Shown one piece after another: positions 1-7,848 of a DNA stretch of 22,868 bases (the stretch's first letter is position 1; the number at the start of each line of letters is the position of its first letter). The notes beneath the pieces are model-generated. The model worked only from the letters and a program-made list of their open reading frames with translations. It ran no database searches and was not told where the DNA came from. Location of the stretch: contig CALEVN010000013.1 in the NCBI GenBank assembly GCA_937924685.1, positions 1 through 22,868 of the forward strand, given 5' to 3'. This DNA is from an uncultured Candidatus Altimarinota bacterium (GTDB taxonomy: Bacteria; Patescibacteriota; Gracilibacteria; BD1-5; JAGOOR01). Made by a program: the position numbers and the translations under genes.

Positions 1-1023
1 TACATTGAGCAAGGACTTGTCTCAGAGCAATCACACCCGGAAAATCCGAATGTGAAAATACTCAACTACACTCAGGCATGTCAGTTCTCAAAGTCGTGGG
101 ATGATATCACCGAGCAATGCCGTGGACTCATCATCGATATAGAGACAGGCGACGTGATCGCTCGACCGTTCCGAAAGTTTTTCAACTACCAAGAGCACAT
201 CGCAAATGGAAAGGAAATACCGAACGAAAAACCTCTCATACATGAAAAACTCGACGGCTCACTCGGAATCCTCTACTCACTCAACGGAAAAGACTACATA
301 GCAACCCGAGGATCATTCACCTCAGAGCAAGCAATGTGGGCAACCAAGTGGTGGAGAGAGAACATGCAGCAGCAGGAATTGTCTCAAGATGGATTCACTC
401 ACCTATTTGAGATCATCTACCCGGAAAATCGAATCGTCGTGAACTATGACTTTTCAGGACTCGTATACCTTGCATCAATCAACAAAAAAACAAGCGAAAC
501 TATATACTGGGATGACAAACCTTTTGCAAAAGCAAAACAAATCCATGTATCTGACTTCGATGAATTGATGAAAATGGACAACGAAAATGAGGAGGGATTC
601 GTTTTATTCTACCCAAAGGCAAACCTGAGACTCAAAATCAAGTTTCCTGAATATGTTCGATTGCATAAACTCGTCACCGGTGTTTCTGAAATTGCTATAT
701 GGGAACATATGCGAGACGGAAAATCACTCGATGATCTACTGGAAAAGGTACCCGATGAGTTTTTCAACTGGGTCCGCAGCGTTCAATCGAGACTGAAATA
801 CGAGTACATCAAGATCGAGGACGAGTGCTTGAATGACTATCACCGGATCACACTCGCTGAGATTCCACGAGAGGACAGAAAGTCACTGGCACTCGAAATC
901 CAAAAAACAAGGTACCCGGGTATCCTATTCTCAATACTCGATGACAAAGATTATTCACAAGCGATATACAAAATGATCCGACCGAAAGGACAATCGCAAT
1001 TCAAAATCGATATAGACTTATGA
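1..1023 (+). CDS. RNA ligase, T4 Rnl1-like (5' end outside window)
   Basis: This is an ATP-dependent RNA ligase that would seal 3'-OH and 5'-phosphate RNA ends, probably in tRNA repair. The reading frame is open from base 1. The 17 codons before the GTG at 52 (YIEQGLVSEQ...) look like the normal N-terminal region of phage RNA ligases, so GTG 52 is not the real start and the gene begins before the window. Visible nucleotidyltransferase motifs are EKLDGS, with the Lys predicted to be adenylylated (codon 247-249); ATRGSF; FEIIYPENRIV; EEGFVLFY; and RLKIKFPEYVRLH, the terminal KIK-type motif. The C-terminal part is helical and poorly conserved by eye. The stop codon overlaps the next gene's start (ATGA), so the two are probably translationally coupled. 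The motif order makes the ligase call strong. The subfamily is judged from memory, not from a search. Confidence 0.9.
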   Translation, partial: YIEQGLVSEQSHPENPNVKILNYTQACQFSKSWDDITEQCRGLIIDIETGDVIARPFRKFFNYQEHIANGKEIPNEKPLIHEKLDGSLGILYSLNGKDYIATRGSFTSEQAMWATKWWRENMQQQELSQDGFTHLFEIIYPENRIVVNYDFSGLVYLASINKKTSETIYWDDKPFAKAKQIHVSDFDELMKMDNENEEGFVLFYPKANLRLKIKFPEYVRLHKLVTGVSEIAIWEHMRDGKSLDDLLEKVPDEFFNWVRSVQSRLKYEYIKIEDECLNDYHRITLAEIPREDRKSLALEIQKTRYPGILFSILDDKDYSQAIYKMIRPKGQSQFKIDIDL

Positions 1024-1910
1024 GCAAGATGTACATCATGAAAGGACTCCCGGCATCCGGGAAATCCACCAAAGCAAAAGAAATATGCGAGAGAGATGGC
1101 AACACTGTCAGAATAAACAAGGACCTACTCAGGACCATGCTGCACTTTGACAAGTTCAACCATATCAAAGAGAGCCACACTCGAGATGCCGCAAGGAAAC
1201 TCGCTGACTGGTACCTCGCAAACGGTGTGAATGTCATTATTGATGACACCAACCTCAATGAGGGCACCGTTCAATCATGGAAAGACCTCGCAAAGATCCA
1301 CAATGCTCACATCGAGTACGTTGATCTCACTGATGTCACTGTTTCTGAATGTTTATATCGTGACCAATTCAGAGAAAAGAAAGTGGGCAATCATGTCATT
1401 CAAAAGATGGCAATGCAGCAACTTGGATGGCTCAAAGGAAAAAACGTCGTGATCTGTGACCTTGATGGTACTATTTGCGACATCACGCACCGGCTGCACT
1501 ATGGGAAAGGGGAAACCAAAAACTGGGATCTATTCTTTGCAGGCATAAAGGACGACACACCACGCCGTGAGGTCCTCGATATGGTCAGCAGGACATGCGT
1601 TGAGAATGATGCACACCTGATATTCGTATCAGCACGCCCTGAGACATACCGAAAGGAATCTCAAGACTGGATCGCTCACAACACATTCCCACTCGATTAT
1701 GTGTACCTAACCGAACACAACGGATGGATGCTCATCATGAGAGATGCACACGACAAACGCCCGGACACTGAGGTCAAATCGGACATATACGAGAAGTACC
1801 TCAAGCACCTGAACATCGTCAGAGTATATGATGATCGACCAAGTGTGATCCGTATGTGGAGAGAAAAAGGACTTGAAGTCGAGGACGTTGGTCAAGGTAT
1901 AGAGTTCTAG
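1020..1910 (+). CDS. pnk: Polynucleotide 5'-kinase / 3'-phosphatase, T4 Pnk-like
   Basis: This is a two-domain RNA/DNA end-healing enzyme that phosphorylates 5'-OH ends and removes 3' or cyclic phosphates, giving ends that the upstream ligase can join. Residues 9-17 form a Walker A P-loop, GLPASGKST. IIDDTNLN near residue 75 belongs to the kinase domain. From about residue 143 there is a HAD-type phosphatase: DLDGT at 147-151 carries the catalytic aspartates, SARPE lies near 204, and YDDRPSVIRMW near 270 carries the acidic metal-binding residues. The order kinase then phosphatase and the 296-residue length match T4 Pnk (301 residues). The ATG at 1020 overlaps the ligase stop by 4 nt. There is no SD sequence, so coupling is the likely route of initiation. 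A rho-independent terminator follows directly. Confidence 0.93.
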   Translation: MSKMYIMKGLPASGKSTKAKEICERDGNTVRINKDLLRTMLHFDKFNHIKESHTRDAARKLADWYLANGVNVIIDDTNLNEGTVQSWKDLAKIHNAHIEYVDLTDVTVSECLYRDQFREKKVGNHVIQKMAMQQLGWLKGKNVVICDLDGTICDITHRLHYGKGETKNWDLFFAGIKDDTPRREVLDMVSRTCVENDAHLIFVSARPETYRKESQDWIAHNTFPLDYVYLTEHNGWMLIMRDAHDKRPDTEVKSDIYEKYLKHLNIVRVYDDRPSVIRMWREKGLEVEDVGQGIEF

Positions 1911-1920
1911 TATAAGAAAT

Positions 1921-1950
1921 AAACACCGCAGGGTGTTTTTTCTTTTTTTG
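1921..1950 (+). terminator. Rho-independent terminator after RNA-repair genes
   Basis: A 7-bp stem (AAACACC at 1921-1927 pairing with GGTGTTT at 1932-1938) closes a GCAG loop. It is followed by a T-rich tract to 1949 that is broken by one C. It starts 10 nt after the kinase stop codon and separates the RNA-repair pair from the packaging genes. Confidence 0.88.
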
Positions 1951-1955
1951 ATTGA

Positions 1956-1964
1956 TGCTATACT
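1956..1964 (+). promoter_or_regulatory. Extended -10 promoter giving a leaderless terminase transcript
   Basis: TGCTATACT is an extended -10 box: TG at 1956-1957 and TATACT at 1959-1964. With the usual 7-nt offset the transcription start falls on base 1971, the A of the terminase ATG. No good -35 box is present; that position is inside the preceding T tract. This is typical of promoters that rely on an extended -10. The box resembles those at 4477, 7936 and 13086. Confidence 0.7.
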
Positions 1965-1970
1965 AAACCC

Positions 1971-2723
1971 ATGAAAAACCCATCGACTAAAACTGAAAAG
2001 GTTTCTCATGAAACACTGATCACCTGCAAGGAAAAGCATGGAGAGCACGCATGGAAACAGAGCGATATCGAGGCAATCGATGTCTGTATTTTCTGTGGAA
2101 CGAGACGTGACGTGTGGATGAATGATGTTGCTCATGAGCAAGGCAATAAGATTCTTACAGGAAACAAGGAAATCATACGAGGTCCAAACGGTAAACTGAT
2201 GAAAGGTACGGCATCACTCAATCCTGATGGACGACCAGTCGGATCACGTTCACTGACAAGCATCGTGAGGAATGCACTGAGACAACCATTGAAAGCAAAG
2301 GACCCATTCACCGGAGAGGATATCATCATCAGCGGTGAGGAACTGTTCAGTGTCATGGTACTCGAGAATGCACTCAAGAAAGGGGACCGAGAGGCACAAA
2401 GAATGATATGGGAACACCTTGAGGGCAAACCTACACAGCAGCACAAACTTGAGGTGTCAGGTCCTCGTGGATATGAGATTGATCCTGAAAAGGAAAAGAA
2501 AATGCAGGACGAGTTCTCAATGTTCGCAGTCATCACTGAGACTGAGCCTGAAATCGCTCAAAACGACCCTGTGAGTGTCGAAACACAGGAAACAGCACAA
2601 ACTCCAATCGAGACACCGAAACCATCACCTGAGCCAATCCAAGTGGCAAATCAGGTGGTATCTGAGGCTCAACCGACCGAATATGTTCAACAAACCCAAC
2701 AAGGAGGCGTACGAGAGGCTTAA
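1971..2723 (+). CDS. Probable terminase small subunit with N-terminal Cys/His cluster
   Basis: This protein (250 residues) probably recognises phage DNA for packaging. The core around residues 83-104 (NPDGRPVGSRSLTSIVRNAL) followed by a helical region and EGKPTQQ near 152 resembles small terminase-like proteins that precede large terminases in many phages. Position directly before the large terminase, overlapping it by 41 nt, supports this. The first 50 residues contain C19, H23, H26, C39 and C42 (CIFCG), which could bind zinc and is an unusual addition. From about residue 185 to the end it is rich in Pro, Glu, Thr and Gln and is probably disordered. There is no SD sequence: the ATG lies where the extended -10 promoter predicts the mRNA 5' end. 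The exact terminase role is inferred from context and the core motif. Confidence 0.72.
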   Translation: MKNPSTKTEKVSHETLITCKEKHGEHAWKQSDIEAIDVCIFCGTRRDVWMNDVAHEQGNKILTGNKEIIRGPNGKLMKGTASLNPDGRPVGSRSLTSIVRNALRQPLKAKDPFTGEDIIISGEELFSVMVLENALKKGDREAQRMIWEHLEGKPTQQHKLEVSGPRGYEIDPEKEKKMQDEFSMFAVITETEPEIAQNDPVSVETQETAQTPIETPKPSPEPIQVANQVVSEAQPTEYVQQTQQGGVREA

Positions 2724-4476
2724 AACTCTCGATCGAGACAGTCGTGTTGCTGCGTGCAAGGCAAATCCGTCACTTTTCTCGTTGTATTATTTTCCGCACA
2801 CAAAGGGATATGTCTTTGCATTTTTCCATATGCTTTTCTTTTGGGCATTCACCAAACTGCTCAGTGGAAAAACTTGGGAACTGCTACTGTTCGCCTTTCG
2901 TGAATCCGCAAAGACATCACTCGTCAAGGAGTTCGTGATCTACTGTATCGCCTACAACGTCGAGGATTATATCGTTTGGGATTCATACGATGGTGGAAAC
3001 TCAAAGCGTGCACTGTTCGACATCGTTGTTGAATTGCAGACCAACAAGCGACTCATTGCCGACTTTGGTGAGATGTACAATGCAAAACGATCAATGGATG
3101 AGGTCACACAGAAATCAGTGAGCGACTTTGTGACCAACCCGGTCCGCAATGCTGATGGCACAATCAAGTTCAAGGGTATTCGTGTCGAGGCACACACCAC
3201 TCAAGAGCCTGCTCGTGGATTCAACCATGGTGGGAAACGTCCGGGACTGGTAGTACTCGATGACTTTGAAAACAAAAAGACAATCAGATCAGAGGCACTC
3301 ACTCTCTCGATATGGGAACATATTCAAGAGTTAAAGGGTGGACTCGATTCGACTGGATCAAAAATCATATACCTCGGAAACTACATCTCACAGTTTGGAA
3401 ACATTCAGAAACTTGTCGACAAGATGAAAACAGGGACTCAAGGCATGGAGATGTTCATCGTTCCAGTGATCGGACTCATACTGCATGCGATTGATGCAGT
3501 CTCAACGACATACGGCAGTCGTGATGAAACGACATGGAAAGAAAAATATGTGTACACCAACGCTGAGGCTGAGGCATTCGCACTGCAATATCCTGATCGC
3601 AAGCCTCGTGTATCACTCGAGAAAAAGAAAAAAGACATGTGGACCGCTGACACTGGTGACCTCGACTGGGAATGCGAAATGATGCAAAACCCTATCGATA
3701 ACACACTGGCAAAGTTCAAGCGTGAATATTTCAAGTACATCTCACTTGATGAGGTGCTGCGTAAAAAGACAGCCTGCTTTGTCATCATCGACCCTGCACT
3801 GTCAGAAAAGGACAAGAGCGATGACTCAGGTGTGGCAATCATATGGACCGATGAACTCAATCACTGGTATTCAAAGGTGTTCAAGATCCGTCTCAACTCA
3901 CTCGAGGTGGTCAACTTTGTTTTCGAACTCAATGACATGCTCGTTGCACTGGGTACACCGCCACGCAAGATCGCATTCGAAAAGGAAAAGTACTACGGTG
4001 CAGTATATCCATTCCTCAAGGAGGCTATGGCAAAACGAAACGTGTGGCTGCCAATGTTTGCAGTGGAGATCAAGGGTCGCAACAAAGAGGACCGCATCAC
4101 CAACGCATTGCAATATCGATACGAGAACGGTGCTATCACTCACGTCATGGGTGAAATGCTTGGAGGTCGTGTACCTCACACCATGAGTGACTATGAGACA
4201 CAGGCTCAACGATTCCCGGCAGGTGGACATGACGACATGCTCGATGCTCACGCATACGGTGCTGATGTGGTCCGATGGGACGCACCTGAATCAGAGCAAG
4301 AGAAAAAGCGACAGGACAATCCGTACAACATCGATGCGTGGGTTGAACGCATTGAAAAAGAAAACAGAGCCAAGAAACTCGAGCAGGATGCAATCGATGA
4401 GGCGAGACGATACGGATACAATCCACAGGATGATCAAGAATTGCCCGACGAATACTTTGATGAAATTGGCGGATAG
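2683..4476 (+). CDS. terL: Terminase large subunit (packaging ATPase/nuclease)
   Basis: This is the motor that translocates DNA into the prohead and cuts concatemers. I chose ATG 2683 (597 residues), since it fits the 'aatATG' start style of the window. The upstream extension to 2575 translates into a basic low-complexity shadow of the small-subunit gene. The ATPase domain shows a Walker A-like AFRESAKTS near residues 71-79, with Ala where Gly is classical, a variation seen in some terminase families, and Walker B LVVLDDFE at 189-196. The RNase H-like nuclease domain begins with IIDPAL near 368-372 and DDSG, and ends with GGHDDMLDAHAYG near 514-526, which supplies further metal-binding acids. 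The C-terminal 60 residues are charged and probably helical. A promoter for the next gene lies across the stop codon. Confidence 0.93.
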   Translation: MFNKPNKEAYERLKTLDRDSRVAACKANPSLFSLYYFPHTKGYVFAFFHMLFFWAFTKLLSGKTWELLLFAFRESAKTSLVKEFVIYCIAYNVEDYIVWDSYDGGNSKRALFDIVVELQTNKRLIADFGEMYNAKRSMDEVTQKSVSDFVTNPVRNADGTIKFKGIRVEAHTTQEPARGFNHGGKRPGLVVLDDFENKKTIRSEALTLSIWEHIQELKGGLDSTGSKIIYLGNYISQFGNIQKLVDKMKTGTQGMEMFIVPVIGLILHAIDAVSTTYGSRDETTWKEKYVYTNAEAEAFALQYPDRKPRVSLEKKKKDMWTADTGDLDWECEMMQNPIDNTLAKFKREYFKYISLDEVLRKKTACFVIIDPALSEKDKSDDSGVAIIWTDELNHWYSKVFKIRLNSLEVVNFVFELNDMLVALGTPPRKIAFEKEKYYGAVYPFLKEAMAKRNVWLPMFAVEIKGRNKEDRITNALQYRYENGAITHVMGEMLGGRVPHTMSDYETQAQRFPAGGHDDMLDAHAYGADVVRWDAPESEQEKKRQDNPYNIDAWVERIEKENRAKKLEQDAIDEARRYGYNPQDDQELPDEYFDEIGG

Positions 4477-4485
4477 TGTTATACT
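4457..4485 (+). promoter_or_regulatory. Promoter for the acidic protein gene
   Basis: TTGATG (-35, 4457-4462), a 17-bp spacer and TATACT (-10, 4480-4485), with an upstream TG at 4477-4478 making an extended -10. Transcription would begin near 4492, leaving a 38-nt leader before ATG 4530. The promoter sits across the last codons of the large terminase. Confidence 0.75.
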
Positions 4486-4529
4486 GTTTTTATTATTAGT
4501 TAATCGTGCTCACGCACATTCATATCGAT

Positions 4530-4958
4530 ATGGAAACACTCAAAAAGTTCGACGAACTGGATCCGATCGCACAAGACATGATCCGCAATGCCACAGGTTG
4601 GAACGGCGAAAGCTACACCAACGCTGATGGTATCGTGGTCACCTTGCACGGTGAGGGAGAAGTGGCTGAATATTCAGTACACTACCCTGAGGGATTCGCA
4701 CCTGTTGCACCTGAAACTGTAGAGGAAACTCAAACAGTGGAGGCTGCACCTGAGGTTGCTGATGTTGCACCAGTCGCTGAAACTGAATCAGTTCCAACTG
4801 AGGAAGTTCCTGCAACTGATGAAACAGTTCCAACTGATGCTGATGCTGCCGTTGATGCTATCGAAACTACTCCAACAGAGGAAACTCCAGTGGAATCAGT
4901 AGAAACCGATGCTACACCGACAGAAACTGCACCGGTAGAACCTGCACTCGCAGAATAA
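4530..4958 (+). CDS. Acidic Pro/Thr/Val/Glu-rich protein of unknown function
   Basis: I do not recognise this 142-residue protein. Residues 1-55 (METLKKFDELDPIAQDMI...) could form a small folded domain. The remainder is a low-complexity tail built from Glu, Thr, Val, Pro, Ala and Asp with no aromatic residues, strongly acidic and presumably disordered. ATG 4530 is preferred over GTG 4506 because ATG starts preceded by 'atATG' or 'gatATG' are the rule here and the extra residues are unremarkable. The gene has a dedicated promoter (4457-4485) and a dedicated terminator (4965-4991), so it forms a one-gene transcription unit between large terminase and portal. A virion decoration, a scaffold helper or a host-interaction factor are all possible; none can be shown. 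Confidence 0.75.
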   Translation: METLKKFDELDPIAQDMIRNATGWNGESYTNADGIVVTLHGEGEVAEYSVHYPEGFAPVAPETVEETQTVEAAPEVADVAPVAETESVPTEEVPATDETVPTDADAAVDAIETTPTEETPVESVETDATPTETAPVEPALAE

Positions 4959-4964
4959 CCACTC

Positions 4965-4991
4965 AAAAAGCACCCGATGAGGGTGTTTTTT
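4965..4991 (+). terminator. Rho-independent terminator after the acidic protein gene
   Basis: CACCC (4971-4975), loop GATGA, GGGTG (4981-4985), flanked by an A-run at 4965-4969 that pairs with the T-run at 4986-4991. The symmetry of the A- and T-runs would let it work on both strands, although no converging gene is present. Confidence 0.88.
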
Positions 4992-5013
4992 GTTTGAATC
5001 CACCTTGCAAGTG

Positions 5014-5042
5014 TTTACAAAAAAATTGCATAGGTATACAAT
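5014..5042 (+). promoter_or_regulatory. Promoter for the portal operon
   Basis: TTTACA (-35, 5014-5019), a 17-bp spacer and TACAAT (-10, 5037-5042): each hexamer matches the sigma70 consensus at 5 of 6 positions. Transcription would begin near 5049, leaving about 28 nt before ATG 5077. It lies directly after the preceding terminator. It lacks the TG extension of the other promoters. Confidence 0.7.
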
Positions 5043-5076
5043 AAGAGTACCGACGACCCTCATACCTAAAAAATAT

Positions 5077-7077
5077 ATGAAAACTCACTACACATTGAAA
5101 CAAAAACTCGTCGAACAGTCACTTGCTGAGATTGCTTTTGATACTGACTACCGTCGGCAAAAGCGACAAGCGGAGTGGAAACGAAACGAGCAACTCATGA
5201 AAGCGTACTCAATCGCTGATGATGAGACAAAGTCAAAGGTCCCACTATTTCAGGCGATCTCTTTTGAGGAAACTCTCCTCTCAAAGATCGACAACTCTCT
5301 CGTATTCAAGATGTCACCGGGTGGACTTGAGGACAAGCGAAAGGCTGAGAAGTTCAACGCATTGCGTGAACGTGATGCAAAGGTTGATCAATGGGACCCA
5401 AAGGACCGTGCAGGAAAGCGACACGCCATCAAGTATGGTCGTGCAATCTATTTGTATACAGCAGCATCAGAGGATGGATACCAACCAAACCTCTCACAAA
5501 TCCGTCCACGATATTTTCATATTGATCCCGATGCAGGTGGACTCGATGTCGAAAAGGCATTGCACCTCGGATGGTTTGGAGTAAAGAAAACACTGTGGCA
5601 ACTGAAAAAAGGAATCAAGGATGGAAAGTATGACAAAAAGGCAACTGAGGATCTCATTGCCAGTGGCTCAAACTATTCTGATGATTCTCAGGATGACATG
5701 GAGGAACGCACCGCAGGAAACAATGCAGGTGACGTTGCGAAAAATAAAAAGATGGCGAATCAAAACACTTGGCTATTCTATCAACACTTTACTCATGACT
5801 ATGAGACAGGTGATCGATACGTTTTGCTTTTGACCAAGGGTGGTCAGTGTATCCGTTGTGAAAAATGGATTGATGAGGACCCATCAGGACTATATCCAAT
5901 ATGGACATGGGCACCATCACCGGATGATGCAGAGTTCTGGTCAATCTCACCTCTTGAGCGTGTACGTCGCATATTCAAAGCGATGGAAAAGAGTATCAAT
6001 CAGATGCTCGACAATGCTGATCAGGTCAACAAACCAAAACTCGCAGTGAATGTGGACTTTATTCGAAACCTTGCACAAGCAAAATACGGCACAGGTGGAT
6101 TCCTTGAGATCACTGGAAACATTGATGCTGACAAGGCAGTCAAAGCAGTGCTCACGCCGTCAATCGATACACCTTTGCGTGTGTTCGATAAATTGCAGAT
6201 GATCATCGATCGTGAATCAGGTGTGAATGCAATGGCAGCAGGTGTGTCAGATACCGATGGAGTACTTGGAATCTATGATGGAAACCAAGAGAACCTCGGA
6301 GATCGTCTCGGATTGCTCAACAAAGAATATTCAACAGGATACTATCGTTTCGCTCAACTATGGAAAAATGGTGTGCGTAACAACCTCACATCAAAGGTTG
6401 CAGTGCGTATCCTTGGTCCAAACGGAATCGGTATTGAGGAAATCCTATGGCAGGACATCAAGCCGACAAAGTATGACTATGATATCCTTGTCGAATCAAC
6501 ATCAGCAGAGGCACAGTCAAGCAAAATCGACATGAAAAACAAGATTGAGGTATTGACTGCTGCAAAGGATGATCAGATGTACAACCAAAAGATCGTCCGT
6601 GAAAAGACACTCGACCTCACTGGATTCTCAGAGGATGACAAGCGTGCACTCCTCGACACAAAGAATGGCTCAGAGGGAATGATTGTGAGAGCATACGAGG
6701 ACTTTGAAAAACTCGTACTCGGAAAAACAGTCAAGGTCCCACGGTTTGCGAATATCGACTACCTACAGGCTATCAATGATCTATGGGATGAACGTGATGA
6801 CTTGATTGAAACAATGTACAAGAGCAACAAGATCAAGGCTCAGAACATTCACCAAGCAATCCAAACCTACATCGAGACTGCTCAAGAGCAGGTCACAAAG
6901 AATGAGGCTCGCAAGGCACTCGAGGAACAGGCAAAGGCAGGAACAGTGGACCCAACGATGCCACCTGAGGGCGAAATGCCCGGGGGCAAAGGAGGTCGGA
7001 TCGATCCGTCGAAACTACTTGATCCGAGTTCAACAGGGGCACCTGCTGAACCATTACAAGATAATCAAATGCAATAA
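5077..7077 (+). CDS. Portal protein
   Basis: The portal forms the dodecameric ring at the head vertex through which DNA enters and leaves. The call rests on position after the terminase and before scaffold and capsid, on length (666 residues, within the range of podovirus portals), and on content. A basic helical N-terminus (KQKLVEQSLAEIAF) leads into a mixed alpha/beta body. GRAIYLYT and RPRYFHIDPDAGG resemble the segments where portals describe conserved aromatic/acidic motifs. A long helical stretch at about 410-460 (GNQENLGDRLGLLNKEYSTG) is typical of portal stem/wing helices. The C-terminus is helical, then Gly/Pro-rich. I chose ATG 5077, preceded by AAAAATAT; the frame is open back to a TTG at 4990, but that would start inside the terminator and upstream of the promoter. 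Confidence 0.85.
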   Translation: MKTHYTLKQKLVEQSLAEIAFDTDYRRQKRQAEWKRNEQLMKAYSIADDETKSKVPLFQAISFEETLLSKIDNSLVFKMSPGGLEDKRKAEKFNALRERDAKVDQWDPKDRAGKRHAIKYGRAIYLYTAASEDGYQPNLSQIRPRYFHIDPDAGGLDVEKALHLGWFGVKKTLWQLKKGIKDGKYDKKATEDLIASGSNYSDDSQDDMEERTAGNNAGDVAKNKKMANQNTWLFYQHFTHDYETGDRYVLLLTKGGQCIRCEKWIDEDPSGLYPIWTWAPSPDDAEFWSISPLERVRRIFKAMEKSINQMLDNADQVNKPKLAVNVDFIRNLAQAKYGTGGFLEITGNIDADKAVKAVLTPSIDTPLRVFDKLQMIIDRESGVNAMAAGVSDTDGVLGIYDGNQENLGDRLGLLNKEYSTGYYRFAQLWKNGVRNNLTSKVAVRILGPNGIGIEEILWQDIKPTKYDYDILVESTSAEAQSSKIDMKNKIEVLTAAKDDQMYNQKIVREKTLDLTGFSEDDKRALLDTKNGSEGMIVRAYEDFEKLVLGKTVKVPRFANIDYLQAINDLWDERDDLIETMYKSNKIKAQNIHQAIQTYIETAQEQVTKNEARKALEEQAKAGTVDPTMPPEGEMPGGKGGRIDPSKLLDPSSTGAPAEPLQDNQMQ

Positions 7078-7085
7078 AAAGTATT

Positions 7086-7520
7086 ATGAAAAAACCATCG
7101 GCAACTTACTCAGTAAAAAAACTCAAGGACGGTGACTATGAGGTCACTCTCCACAATCAGACAAAGGTGTTCAACCTCAAGGAGGTCGTGATGTCATTCC
7201 TCGATGCACAGAAAATGCTCAAGGAGGTCACATCACAGCGTTCACTCAACAAGGCGATACTACAAAACATCAAGGACTATCACGGAGACGTGATCAAGAT
7301 GTTTGAAAAATTGCCAAAGGTGAAACGTGCGGCACTTGCAAACTATCTGACTATTGGTGAATCAATCGCAAAGGATGATCTCAAACATCGTGATGCAAAT
7401 ACTCGATTCAAGAGACTTGAAAAGGAACTTGCAGAGATACGAAATGTGATACCTGCTGACGACAAGGAACTCACCAAGAGTGAAAAACGTCGAATTGATA
7501 AACTAACAAAATCAAAATAG
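7086..7520 (+). CDS. Hypothetical helical protein after the portal
   Basis: A 144-residue lysine-rich protein that I do not recognise. The first 35 residues look like a small beta unit (ATYSVKKLKDGDYEVTLHNQ), and the rest is predicted helical with heptad-like spacing near 100-125 (DANTRFKRLEKELAEIRNV), suggesting a coiled coil. It starts 8 nt after the portal stop and ends 1 nt before the next gene, so it belongs to the portal operon. Its position suggests a role in head assembly, perhaps a scaffold helper, but this is inference only. A perfect AAGGAGGT lies inside it at 7179-7186, 4 nt before an in-frame ATG at 7191. The longer frame is kept because the first 35 codons look coding and the spacing to the portal is tight. 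Confidence 0.8.
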   Translation: MKKPSATYSVKKLKDGDYEVTLHNQTKVFNLKEVVMSFLDAQKMLKEVTSQRSLNKAILQNIKDYHGDVIKMFEKLPKVKRAALANYLTIGESIAKDDLKHRDANTRFKRLEKELAEIRNVIPADDKELTKSEKRRIDKLTKSK

Positions 7521-7521
7521 T

Positions 7522-7845
7522 ATGGACCACACAAAAATTGTCGACAAATATCCTCACCTCAAAGATGATCTCGATCGTGCAAGAGAATTGCAAGAGATGA
7601 GCACATCGGTTGCAGGTCGTGCACTGTACAAACAGAAACAAAATGAGATCAACGCACTTATCCCCAAGGTCATTGAACTCGCAAGAGTTTGGAATGAAAA
7701 CGAATTGCGGTATACTATAACCAAGATGGAAATATTGCGAGATGAAATCATTTCCGTTGAAAACAATTCACGAGCCTATGACACGTTGGTGCAACAGATA
7801 GAGAATGGAGACTTTGACAACTCAATAGCGAATGATGACGAGTAA
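7522..7845 (+). CDS. Hypothetical small helical protein
   Basis: A 107-residue, almost entirely helical protein of unknown function, with charged and hydrophobic residues alternating in a coiled-coil-like way (DDLDRARELQEM; KQKQNEINALIPKVIELARV). It follows the preceding gene by 1 nt and is the last gene before the 205-nt intergenic stretch. Its acidic C-terminus is NGDFDNSIANDDE. A promoter-like sequence at 7689-7716 lies inside it, 9 nt before an in-frame ATG (7726) that would give a 39-residue C-terminal form. Location between portal and scaffold hints at head assembly; no catalytic motif is visible. Confidence 0.8.
   Translation: MDHTKIVDKYPHLKDDLDRARELQEMSTSVAGRALYKQKQNEINALIPKVIELARVWNENELRYTITKMEILRDEIISVENNSRAYDTLVQQIENGDFDNSIANDDE
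7689..7716 (+). promoter_or_regulatory. Possible internal promoter
   Basis: TTGGAA (7689-7694), a 16-bp spacer and TATACT (7711-7716) inside the 107-residue gene. The predicted transcription start, near 7723, is 3 nt before the in-frame ATG 7726. No TG extension is present and the -35 matches only 4 of 6 positions, so this may be chance. Confidence 0.3.
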
Positions 7846-7848
7846 CCC

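Noticed and set aside
52..1023. RNA ligase starting at GTG 52
   Set aside because: The frame is open to base 1 and the 17 upstream codons read like the normal ligase N-terminus, so the gene is truncated by the window rather than starting at 52.
1707..2141. Minus-strand frame of 144 residues
   Set aside because: It runs antisense through the kinase/phosphatase and small terminase genes and across a plus-strand terminator and promoter; the translation has no domain-like pattern.
2575..2682. Large terminase extended upstream to 2575
   Set aside because: The extra 36 residues are a basic low-complexity shadow of the small-subunit tail; ATG 2683 fits the start style.
4990..5076. Portal protein starting at TTG 4990
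   Set aside because: That start lies inside the terminator T-run and before the predicted transcription start at 5049; ATG 5077 has the local start context.
7191..7520. Shorter start at ATG 7191 with a perfect SD (7179-7186)
   Set aside because: The 35 residues before it look coding and the start at 7086 sits 8 nt after the portal stop; no other gene here uses SD, and identical SD strings at 6989 and 7221 lack suitable starts.
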